DNA of 64,000 nucleotides, taken from NCBI RefSeq assembly GCF_031127905.1, contig NZ_JARXIC010000011.1, positions 1 through 64,000 on the forward strand, in the 5' to 3' direction. How positions within the stretch are numbered: the first letter of the stretch is position 1; each line of letters starts with the position of its first letter. The position numbers and the translations under genes are program-made. This document shows positions 8,595 to 17,367 of the stretch, piece by piece. Source of the stretch: Thalassobacterium sedimentorum. Its GTDB lineage: Bacteria; Verrucomicrobiota; Verrucomicrobiia; Opitutales; Coraliomargaritaceae. Below the pieces are notes generated by a model, which was not told the origin of the DNA, did not search any database, and worked only from the letters and a program-made list of their open reading frames with translations.

Positions 8595-9728
8595 TTAATC
8601 GATATCCGGACTCAAATACCCCGGCAGGAAATGCCACAGATGTGTATCCGTTTCAGAGCTGGCAGCTTTACGAAGAATGACACCTTGTCCTGGCTGAAAC
8701 ACTTCGACCGCATCCATGATAGTCAGCAAGCTACCGCCCTTCAAACGCCAGCCCGGGCCACCAAAAGCGGAACCATTATAATAATAGTAAATTGCCACCG
8801 CGGCTTTATTAAAGCCTTCAGCAAAATTATCCACAACCAAGACCTGATCCCCACTCAAACCGGAAATAGAATCAGTGGCCTGAAAGCCTCCCGTTTCAAT
8901 CAGTTTAGAATCTGCCAGGCTTGTGGGCAACATGCTCGCAGAACTCACACGTAGGTCATTAGAGCTTTCACTGCCCTCAATGACAAAGGCGGACTGTGTC
9001 ATTTGCACATACCCTGGCAGCAGTAATTCAACAGTTGCATCCGTAACATTGCGAAAAACAAAGGCACGATCAGGCGCAATGGGTTGATCATCATGCAAGG
9101 TAGTCAAACTATCCCCCTTCAAGCGCCATCCATCACCACCAAAGTCACTGCCCTCATAGTAATAAAAGATTTCCGATGAAGCTGGATTCACCCCCTCGAC
9201 ATTCGAGAAGAAATGCACTTCAGAGCGCTCGCCTAAACCAGTGATCGAGGCACTCGCAGTGACAGCATCTTGCTCACCAAAAAAGGTGCCTAAGGTCCAA
9301 TAAGGGATGATCTGCAATACTTGATCGTTTAGGTTAAAGCCATCCAAACTTCCTTCCTCCAGATCCAACTCCAGAGAGTCGGCGTCGTTGCCTGAGATCG
9401 TGTAGTAGCAACCTTCCAAATCACCACTCATGAAGAGTGCATAGTAGGTCACTAGTTGCGTATCGGCGACATACACCCATTCGTCCTCCGACCAATCTGG
9501 GCTGGCGCCCGTAGTGACTAGGTCGATACGATTTCCTTCAACCGTCGCAATCTGTCCGGAATAGACAGCGGTGCGATGCAGCGGCAGGCTGATCAAGGCA
9601 TCGGATTGAGCCGGCACTTCCAGCTCTAGGATGCCCATAGGGTCCGTTTCCAGGGTGATGGCTGTCCCCACACTCGCCGTCGCGGCGAACAGCGGGAGCA
9701 GTATCCAATTTCGGGTATGTAAATACAT
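8595..9728 (-). CDS. TIGR02597-like secreted protein
   Basis: The 377-residue protein begins with a signal peptide and continues with the ETDPMGILELEVPAQSD type opening that I associate with the TIGR02597 family, a verrucomicrobial group of unknown function. Its body is beta-rich and contains two related segments with FYYYEGSDFGGDGWRLKGDS and IYYYYNGSAFGGPGWRLKGG, so it is internally duplicated. It is flanked by the giant LamG protein upstream (39 bases) and the PEP-CTERM gene downstream (25 bases). A second protein of this type, with the same downstream neighbour type, lies at 51831-52889. Surface location is inferred; the function is unknown. Confidence 0.7.
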   Translation of the reverse strand: MYLHTRNWILLPLFAATASVGTAITLETDPMGILELEVPAQSDALISLPLHRTAVYSGQIATVEGNRIDLVTTGASPDWSEDEWVYVADTQLVTYYALFMSGDLEGCYYTISGNDADSLELDLEEGSLDGFNLNDQVLQIIPYWTLGTFFGEQDAVTASASITGLGERSEVHFFSNVEGVNPASSEIFYYYEGSDFGGDGWRLKGDSLTTLHDDQPIAPDRAFVFRNVTDATVELLLPGYVQMTQSAFVIEGSESSNDLRVSSASMLPTSLADSKLIETGGFQATDSISGLSGDQVLVVDNFAEGFNKAAVAIYYYYNGSAFGGPGWRLKGGSLLTIMDAVEVFQPGQGVILRKAASSETDTHLWHFLPGYLSPDID

Positions 9729-9767
9729 ATTAAATCTTATTCTAAGTGTTAATGTCTGTAGTGCGTA

Positions 9768-12700
9768 TTATTGAACGACGATGCGCCAGAAGAGGGCTTT
9801 GACTTTAGTATCAATCTCAAGCTGGACCGATTCGGTGCCATCCTCGTTGTCGACGATACGTTCGGTGATCTCGACGACTTCTTCGCTGGGCAGGTCCCAG
9901 TGGATCAAGTCTTCCGAGACGAGGTAGCTCCATTGCAAGCCGGCATCCTGAATGCGCTGGTAGCGCATTTCATTCACGCCCGCCCCCAGTGTAACGGTTG
10001 GCATGTGCAGACCGGATCCACTCTTGGGATTTCCATTAAAGACGAACTCATAATAATTACTATAGCCGTCGCCATCATGGTCGTCCTCGCGGCCGACATT
10101 GCTATCTTCGGCATCGAAGAGTTGGTCACGCCACGAGGAGTAAGTGGACCCCGCTGCGGTGAATGACTGTAAGCTGGTTTCCACTGGCTTACGTCCATCC
10201 GTTGCTTTGGCATACCACTCATAATGACGGCCAGCCAATAGCTCATCCCACTCGAACTCCAATTCGGATTCGGCAGGTATATCGGTGAAGGTCGCCAACT
10301 CCTCAAATTCGGAGATGATGGTTCCCATGTCATACTCCAATTCGAACTGACTGTTCGTATCGGTCTCATAGGCATCCACCCAAGGTGAGTAAGTGCGCAC
10401 GTAGATCTTATTGTGTGCAGGTTCGAATGTCAGGATTCGTAGGTAACCTTGGCCACCTTCGCTGTAGCCCTGATAGTCTTGTAAGAGGGAGTGCGTAATA
10501 TTTCCCTCGAACTCATCCGTGCGTTGTCCCTCACCGTGGATGTGACCACCGAGCATCAGGTGTAAGTTAGGATAGCCCTTCAAGCGCTCGTAGATCGCTT
10601 CACCGTAGGAACTCCAAGAAGCAGGATTGCCGGTATTAACTAGGTGGTGCGTCGTCACGATGACACGACGATCGGGATAGGCTTGCACTAAGCCTTCGGC
10701 CCAATCGAGCACCTCTGTATTTGCAGAGCCACGATACTCCAGACTGATCGAAAGGAAGTCGTATGAGCCAACCGAATACAATTGATAGTAATTATCATTG
10801 TTACTGCCGTAGTGGTCGCCGTAGTAGCTCTTGTCGGCCCAGTGATCGACACCGAAATACTTGTTATAGTAAGTCGTAGTGCCATCTGGATCCCAGATCG
10901 GCTCTTGGTCGTGATTCCCGACCGCGACGCCATAAGGAATACCTTCAGGCAGTCCAGTGGTTAGCGGATCTTCCAGTAAGTAGAGCGCGTCCGAAGCGTT
11001 GATCCACTCCTGCTCTGCAGAGCTTCCGTTACCATACGTATCACCGTTCTGAACGATGTCTCCCAGGTGCAAGACGAAGGCGATATTCAAGGCTTCGCGA
11101 TTATCAATGACCCATTGTGTTTGTGAAGCGAAGATTTCCTTCACAGCTCCATTGATCTCTGCCGAATAGAATTGTGTATCAGGCAGCAATACCACCGAGA
11201 ACGCTTCGTCGGAATCAGCGACTAGACGTCCGAAGAGTGTGACATCCAGTAGGTCTTCAAGATTGCCATCAGTGACATCCAGATTAATAACCGCGGGCTC
11301 GGCAACTTCAGACGCACCGTCTGTAGGCGCATTGATCGTGATCTCTGGATACAGATTCGCAGGATCAGTATCGATTTCAACAATCAGCTCTGGGCGTTGC
11401 TTTGCATCGGCACTTAATGATGAATAGAAACCGTATCCATCGTCGGAGTAGGTTTGAATCACCCAGCCATAGACCGGTGCACCATTCAACCAGTCGACCA
11501 GGGTCGGCGTGACCTCGACGTCGTAGTATGACTCTTGGCTAGAGAAGATGCTCACGCTATCGGGCTGACTATCTGATTCGATATCGTCATCGTCGATACC
11601 GTTACCGCCCCAGGCCTCCGAGGACCAGCTAGACAAATCATCCCAATCCACCAGCATTTGCTGGAAGTGCATGGGGCCATCACTTTGCACGGAAGTATCG
11701 GTGCCGACATAGAGTCGGATATAAGCACGATCGATAATCGAGCCTGCAGGAATTTGCCCCGCAGCTTCACCAAAGATGTCGCCAAAGTTCAGCAATACCT
11801 GACGCTCACTGCCATCCGAGTTGTGGTCTACCCATAGGATTGCATTCTGCGCATTGGCCTCAGGCGTATCGGAATCTATCTCAATCTCCAATGCACTCGC
11901 ATAGTCATTGAAACCTTGCTGAAAGGACAGTTGACGCAGACCATAAGGTCCATCGTCGGTGCGAGCAAACGCGGGCTCACTAATGCCGCCACCAGTTTCG
12001 CTCAAAGCGACTACACGGTAATAGTGTGTGCTCTCCGTCTCCAAGCCAGTGTGGCTGTAGGACTGCGTATCTGGATCGAGATCCGCAACTAACACCTCCC
12101 ACTCACCGTAGTAGTCCGTGGCGTGTTCAATCATATAGGCGGTCTCGTCGCTAGCAACGTCAGTCCAGGTCAACTCAATTTCTGAAGTAGAGACCGGCTC
12201 TGCAACTACCGAAGTGGGCGCTGCAGGAGTCGGGCCATCGCTATAGACAACCACTAATTCAGGATGAATATCAATATCTGCGGCCTTGGAAGTCCAGAAG
12301 CCAAAGCCATCATTATCGGAGTTCAACAACACCCAACCGCGATTGGTCGCAGTGCCTGCAAGATACGCTTCGATGGAAGCGGTGACGTCCCACTCGCTCC
12401 AGGTCTCGATGTCCTTATAGGTTTCATGCACATATTCCGCAGTGGCAACTGCTTCGACATCGTCGGCTGTGATACCATCGACCATCGAATTCCAGCTGCT
12501 GTTCGCCGACCAATCCGCGAGCATGCGGTGCAGGCTAATGATATCGTTGCTGGGGTTATTCCCATCTCCAACCCATAGGCGTAGCGTCGCGCTCTTAACG
12601 ATCGCAGTGGATGGTATTTGCTGCGCGCCGGTTCCGATGATATCTTGGAAATCAATCAGCACCTGATCTTCATCAGTCTCACTATTATTGTCGGTATAGA

Positions 12701-15700
12701 GGTTGGAAGTATTCCAGGTTGCATCAGCACCAGGCGAGCTCGAGGATCGAATGCCGATATCATTAGTCGCGGTGTATCCATTCATTCCATACTGGAACTT
12801 GGCAACTTTCTCATTGTAGCGCGTGCCGATATTCGCACGTATCGCGGAGCTATATACCGTGCCCCCAACAGTGCTGACACGGTAGTAGTAATCTAGATCG
12901 GGCTGAACTTCCGTGTCGGAGTAGCTTTCCACATTCGCGGCAGTCGTTTCGATCACAATCCATTCACCCTCTGTGCCTTCGCGGCGCTCCAGCGTGAAAC
13001 CGGACTCATTACTGGAAGCATCTACCCAGCTCAATTCGATCACTTTATCGGCTGTGGCCAATGCGGTCAGATCCGTGGGAGGAAAGGAGATCACAGATGT
13101 GTCCAAGTCGGTGGCTTGCCAATCCGCATCAGTAAAGACCCCACTAACAGCGCCGTGAATTTGCTGACTTTCGTCGTAGGCTGCGGCGCCCGCAGTTTCA
13201 TCCAGTTTCCAGAAGCCGGACAAGTCTGCATTCGGCAGTGCGGGATTCTCAGTCATCAATGCGCGGATCTCACTCATTTCAAGTGCACGATTCCAAACAG
13301 AGACTTCATCAATCAAGCCTGCAAAATAACCCGCCGGTGAGCCGGAGGAATTGAGCGCGGAACCAATACTAAAGTGCTGAATACTATCGGCGCGCAACGG
13401 CTGTCCGACATAGAGTTCATTCTCCAGCGCACCATTTAAATATAGCTTCCATGTGCTGCCATCGTAAGTCAGTGCGGCATAATACCACACATGATCTTGA
13501 ATCGGAGACACACCTACAATCGGGTGATTCAGGCCCGGACTGGTGCCGCCAGCTCCTTCTTCAAAGTCGGCCCCCAGCATACCTGTGCCAGAATCAATGC
13601 CGAAGAAATAATTACAATCTACTGTAGTGCCATCACTCTCACCGCGACCTTTCGCGACGAGTGGAATGCCGTGAATACCACCCACACCAGTGGTTGCGGT
13701 GGAACCTTCACCGGTTTTCTTAAACCAAAGAGTAATGGTCAACTCAGACATACCGAGCGTGTTGCCCATCGTGATGTAATCATCGATGCCATCGAACTCC
13801 AGTGCGCTGGTTCCTGTTCCAAAGCGGAAGGCCTGCACCGCATCGGGCTCGCCTGAGCCAAATGTGTTAGAAGCGCTCACACGATAGAAATACTTCGTAT
13901 CTTCGAGCACGGTGCTGTCGCTATAGGACGTGCTGCCTGCAGGCAAACTATCCGTGAGTATTGTCCACGGACCATCGAGCGAATAAGCGCGCTCTACGAT
14001 ATAGTTCCCCTCGTCACTCACGCTATCAGTCCATGTAATCAAGGCGGCATTCTCTGGCGTGCGGCTCACGCTGGTATCCGTCGGCGAACCGGGAACGGCA
14101 CCGAGTGTATAGTGAATGACTAACTCCGGACGCAAACTCAGGTCGCTTGACTCCGAGGAAGTGATCCCGAAACCATTACTGCCCGCATTTAATAATACCC
14201 AACCACGATTGGTATGACTGCCATCCAAAATACTTTGCACACGCTCAGTCAAATCCCACTCCGACCAGACACTGGCCACATTCAAACCATTCTGCGCAAA
14301 GTCTGGAGTGCTCGCGGCTTCGACACCGTCAGTGCTGATTCCGTCGACCATGCTATTCCAGGTGCTATGGCTGTCCCAATCACTCAACATCGGATACATG
14401 CTGATGGTGTTAGAACTCTTCTCATTACCATCGCCGACCCAAATACGTAGGGTCGCGCTTTGAACCACCGAGCCCGCAGGCACTTTGCCATCGGCTATGG
14501 CTCCCTCAAGATTGGGGAATTGCATCAAAATCTGATCTTCGTTCGTTGACGAATTATTATCAGTATACAGCGTCACAATGTTCCACGTCACATCGGGTCC
14601 AGGCGCAACATATTGGCGCAATCCGATATCAAGCGCATCAAAGTATCCATTCACTCCGTAGCGCAGCTTCGTCACATGATGGCCGGCTGAAGTGCCGGCA
14701 TTGGCTTGTGTAACTAATGAAGTGGCGCCACCAGACACACGTACGCGATATAGATAATCGACGTCTAAGTCGACCGATTCATCCAGATAGGAAGTGCTAT
14801 CTGCTGGCAGTTCCGCCAACTCGGACCATGCTGCAGTGCTTGAATCATAACGCTCAACAATATAGCCTGCCTCAGTGCTTGCTTGATCCGTCCAGCTAAG
14901 GCTGATCGCTCCTACCTGAGAAGCCCAGGCTCGCAGATCTGTAGGAGGCGTCACAAAATCCGCTCTTACAAAATTGCTGTCCACCCATGTGGATTCGGTC
15001 TCGCCAGTAAAGACGCCGTCGTTGTTACCCGTCGCATCGGCGACTGTAACACCAGACGCCTGCTCCAGTGGCCAATAGCCCACCAGTCCGGTTTCTGTGA
15101 CAGCAGGCGACGAGGTCATCAAGTTCTCGATATCACTTTGGCTCAAGGCATGATTCCAAACGCTGACTTCATTCAGGCTTCCTGCAAAATAGCCCTGAAC
15201 GGCGCCACTAGAATTCATTGCTGCACCCAATCCGAAATGCTGAATACTATCGGAGCGCAGGGGCTGCCCCACGTAAAGCTCAGCGTCCAACTGACCATTC
15301 AAATACAACTTCCAAGTCGTGCCATCATAAGTGAGTGCGGCATGCTGCCACACTCCTTCAAGCACAGGCGTGACACCCACCACTGGATGATTCACCCCCG
15401 GACTCAAACCAGCAGCGCCCTCTTCAAAATCAGCCGCAAGCATGCCGGCACTATTAATGCCGAAGATGTAATTACAGTCGAGCGTGCTGGCATCATTCTC
15501 ACCACGTCCTTTAGCGACAAGTGGGATCACATTGACGCCGCCCGCGCCAGAACTGCCTAGAGCCCCGCCCGCGTCTTTTTTAAACCAGACACTGATCGTG
15601 AGTTCGGAAAGACCTAAGGTGTCTCCCATTGTCACGTAGTCATCGACTCCATCAAAATGGAGTGCCTTGAGATCGTCTGCATGCACTAGGTTTGTAGTCG

Positions 15701-15776
15701 CCGCTGTCGCCAAACAGCCGACAAAGCCGTAGCTACAGTAGCGTGCTACTCGATTATATATTTTATCAAACATCAT
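9768..15776 (-). CDS. Giant secreted LamG / Fn3 / DNRLRE / calcineurin-like phosphoesterase protein
   Basis: This 2002-residue exported protein (signal about 1-33) is a tandem of carbohydrate- or surface-binding modules followed by an enzyme. Approximate order: LamG 35-230, Fn3 275-365, a DNRLRE-like beta domain from 372, Fn3 from 562, LamG 658-850, Fn3 from 899, DNRLRE-like from 989, Fn3 from 1185, DNRLRE-like from 1281, phosphoesterase 1526-1770, and a C-terminal beta region with a DGDGYSN calcium-loop-like motif (about 1890). Phosphoesterase motifs look intact: LLPDTQFYS, HLGDIVQNGD, GNHDQ, VTTHH and GGHIHGEG. The DTQ replaces the usual DxH, as in related secreted phosphoesterases. The LamG-Fn3-DNRLRE-Fn3 block is duplicated. 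It probably acts on extracellular or polymer-bound phosphodiesters or monoesters; the substrate is unknown. Confidence 0.85.
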   Translation of the reverse strand: MMFDKIYNRVARYCSYGFVGCLATAATTNLVHADDLKALHFDGVDDYVTMGDTLGLSELTISVWFKKDAGGALGSSGAGGVNVIPLVAKGRGENDASTLDCNYIFGINSAGMLAADFEEGAAGLSPGVNHPVVGVTPVLEGVWQHAALTYDGTTWKLYLNGQLDAELYVGQPLRSDSIQHFGLGAAMNSSGAVQGYFAGSLNEVSVWNHALSQSDIENLMTSSPAVTETGLVGYWPLEQASGVTVADATGNNDGVFTGETESTWVDSNFVRADFVTPPTDLRAWASQVGAISLSWTDQASTEAGYIVERYDSSTAAWSELAELPADSTSYLDESVDLDVDYLYRVRVSGGATSLVTQANAGTSAGHHVTKLRYGVNGYFDALDIGLRQYVAPGPDVTWNIVTLYTDNNSSTNEDQILMQFPNLEGAIADGKVPAGSVVQSATLRIWVGDGNEKSSNTISMYPMLSDWDSHSTWNSMVDGISTDGVEAASTPDFAQNGLNVASVWSEWDLTERVQSILDGSHTNRGWVLLNAGSNGFGITSSESSDLSLRPELVIHYTLGAVPGSPTDTSVSRTPENAALITWTDSVSDEGNYIVERAYSLDGPWTILTDSLPAGSTSYSDSTVLEDTKYFYRVSASNTFGSGEPDAVQAFRFGTGTSALEFDGIDDYITMGNTLGMSELTITLWFKKTGEGSTATTGVGGIHGIPLVAKGRGESDGTTVDCNYFFGIDSGTGMLGADFEEGAGGTSPGLNHPIVGVSPIQDHVWYYAALTYDGSTWKLYLNGALENELYVGQPLRADSIQHFSIGSALNSSGSPAGYFAGLIDEVSVWNRALEMSEIRALMTENPALPNADLSGFWKLDETAGAAAYDESQQIHGAVSGVFTDADWQATDLDTSVISFPPTDLTALATADKVIELSWVDASSNESGFTLERREGTEGEWIVIETTAANVESYSDTEVQPDLDYYYRVSTVGGTVYSSAIRANIGTRYNEKVAKFQYGMNGYTATNDIGIRSSSSPGADATWNTSNLYTDNNSETDEDQVLIDFQDIIGTGAQQIPSTAIVKSATLRLWVGDGNNPSNDIISLHRMLADWSANSSWNSMVDGITADDVEAVATAEYVHETYKDIETWSEWDVTASIEAYLAGTATNRGWVLLNSDNDGFGFWTSKAADIDIHPELVVVYSDGPTPAAPTSVVAEPVSTSEIELTWTDVASDETAYMIEHATDYYGEWEVLVADLDPDTQSYSHTGLETESTHYYRVVALSETGGGISEPAFARTDDGPYGLRQLSFQQGFNDYASALEIEIDSDTPEANAQNAILWVDHNSDGSERQVLLNFGDIFGEAAGQIPAGSIIDRAYIRLYVGTDTSVQSDGPMHFQQMLVDWDDLSSWSSEAWGGNGIDDDDIESDSQPDSVSIFSSQESYYDVEVTPTLVDWLNGAPVYGWVIQTYSDDGYGFYSSLSADAKQRPELIVEIDTDPANLYPEITINAPTDGASEVAEPAVINLDVTDGNLEDLLDVTLFGRLVADSDEAFSVVLLPDTQFYSAEINGAVKEIFASQTQWVIDNREALNIAFVLHLGDIVQNGDTYGNGSSAEQEWINASDALYLLEDPLTTGLPEGIPYGVAVGNHDQEPIWDPDGTTTYYNKYFGVDHWADKSYYGDHYGSNNDNYYQLYSVGSYDFLSISLEYRGSANTEVLDWAEGLVQAYPDRRVIVTTHHLVNTGNPASWSSYGEAIYERLKGYPNLHLMLGGHIHGEGQRTDEFEGNITHSLLQDYQGYSEGGQGYLRILTFEPAHNKIYVRTYSPWVDAYETDTNSQFELEYDMGTIISEFEELATFTDIPAESELEFEWDELLAGRHYEWYAKATDGRKPVETSLQSFTAAGSTYSSWRDQLFDAEDSNVGREDDHDGDGYSNYYEFVFNGNPKSGSGLHMPTVTLGAGVNEMRYQRIQDAGLQWSYLVSEDLIHWDLPSEEVVEITERIVDNEDGTESVQLEIDTKVKALFWRIVVQ

Positions 15777-15781
15777 TTTAA

Positions 15782-16900
15782 TTAGTTTAGTAAATCAGCA
15801 TCATTGCGGCTCTCAGAGTCCACATGACGCGAAAGTTGATTGTTGCTCGCAGGCTCCCAGCGAAAAGAATCCGCTACGGCGTGCATGACCTCAAAAGTCT
15901 CACCACGCCCCTCCAACCAGGCGCTAAGAAATAGACGAGGACTTAAATCGGGAAACCTAAGACAGGCCGCCTCCAACCACTGCGCTTCAGCGTCCATCGA
16001 AAATGTCATGTCTAATCGCACCAAGGTCGCGTCCGGCTGACCACGCGCAACGTGACGCCCCCTACGATAATCGAAAGTACTCAATGGGAAACGCGCTACA
16101 GCTACATTTGATCGTTTCAGTGCTTGAGTGGGTTCATGGATAGCAAATCCCGCTGCGAGCACCTGCGCCAACTTGTGGTCCGACATTCGCGAATAATCGT
16201 ATGCCGATTCCCCCCATGCCGACAATGGCCCAATCACAGACCATCTTACGCGCGCTCCGTCTTGTTGCAAATAACTGACAACCGGTCGATTCTCCCAGCC
16301 AATACTTGCTTGCTCTAAACTCGATAATTTATGAATTGGCTGAAGGGGCTCATCCCAAACAAACGCGAACTGTATCGGGAATCCAGGTCCCACTTTGGCA
16401 GGCAACATGATCATTTCTCCCCGTTGACGTAAGATACAATCTGCATACGCAGGCTCCCCATGATGATCCTGCCCGATATCAAACATCACAGCCAAACTCG
16501 CTGGTGGCGTATCCAAAGCATAAGCCAACACTACCTCAATGCGCTGTTGATCAATTCCAAGATTTTGAACCGACTGATCACTAAAATTGGGAAGCTGAGC
16601 CCATACATTTGTAGGCAGTAGCACTTCATTCGAATCATCAATTAATTTAAAATGCTTCTGAACTTCTCCCTGATACTCGATCGCGAATTCACGCAGATTC
16701 CGCGGCGCCGACTCAATCTCAGCTGCCAATGCATCCCCTGCCATCTTCATTAAATCTGGCATCGTCACATCGACACGCACTTCCGCACGATCCTCATACA
16801 CATCCATGCGGACACTCGTCTGCGCTGGCCCATGAGCGAACAGCTGCTGCGCAAAGACACAGAAACAGGCGATGCATACTAATCTTTTAATCGTATCCAT
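15782..16900 (-). CDS. Secreted protein of unknown function, possibly like HupE-type periplasmic domains
   Basis: The 372-residue protein starts with a signal peptide ending at about FAHG. The following stretch (AHGPAQTSVRMDVYEDRAEV and later a MPDLMKMAGD motif) has the look of the exported N-terminal domain found on some HupE/UreJ proteins, but no membrane helices follow, so this is only a suggestion. The rest is a beta-rich region without known catalytic residues. Only five bases separate its stop from the start of the giant LamG protein, which makes co-transcription very likely. A TonB-dependent receptor is encoded 467 bases upstream. Function unknown. Confidence 0.6.
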   Translation of the reverse strand: MDTIKRLVCIACFCVFAQQLFAHGPAQTSVRMDVYEDRAEVRVDVTMPDLMKMAGDALAAEIESAPRNLREFAIEYQGEVQKHFKLIDDSNEVLLPTNVWAQLPNFSDQSVQNLGIDQQRIEVVLAYALDTPPASLAVMFDIGQDHHGEPAYADCILRQRGEMIMLPAKVGPGFPIQFAFVWDEPLQPIHKLSSLEQASIGWENRPVVSYLQQDGARVRWSVIGPLSAWGESAYDYSRMSDHKLAQVLAAGFAIHEPTQALKRSNVAVARFPLSTFDYRRGRHVARGQPDATLVRLDMTFSMDAEAQWLEAACLRFPDLSPRLFLSAWLEGRGETFEVMHAVADSFRWEPASNNQLSRHVDSESRNDADLLN

Positions 16901-17367
16901 TTATACAATACATTTATTTTCAAGAAAACCCCTTCAACGCCTCGAAAATCCTACGGTCAATTAACTTCTGCCATGCACGACGACTTTTAACATTCACGCC
17001 ACAATTCTACACAAAGCAGTCACACAAATGCCTCAATTGACAACTAGTCGAAACCAGCTTGTCACAAAACGGGCTCCATCTTCTAAAACGAGCGTTATCG
17101 TCGCTCGAATGCACTCAATCATGTGGATAAACCAAAAGTAAGCTACATAAATAAATCACCTACTCTACGTGACTTAAAAATCACAATTCTACAAACTCCA
17201 ATAGGAATTGTATCATCTATTCCAGTTATAGCAATTACATCAATTTACTGAATTCAAACGCATTCATCAATTCAATAAAACGTAATTCAAGCACTTCAAG
17301 CACCAGAGCAGTCAAAGTGAACAACAGATCTGGTATCAGAACCGATAAAAAGAACGGCACCGTTTAA
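16901..17367. other. 467-base AT-rich intergenic region
   Basis: The space between the TonB receptor gene and the 16900 gene has no convincing coding region or RNA gene. It is AT-rich, especially 17130-17290, and should hold the minus-strand promoter of the four-gene run. I could not fix a -35/-10 pair with confidence. Confidence 0.5.
17345..17367 (-). terminator. Weak hairpin with T-run after the TonB receptor gene
   Basis: AACGGTGCCGTT followed by CTTTTT on the minus strand lies directly after the receptor stop codon. The stem is only four to five base pairs, so termination here is uncertain. Confidence 0.35.
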
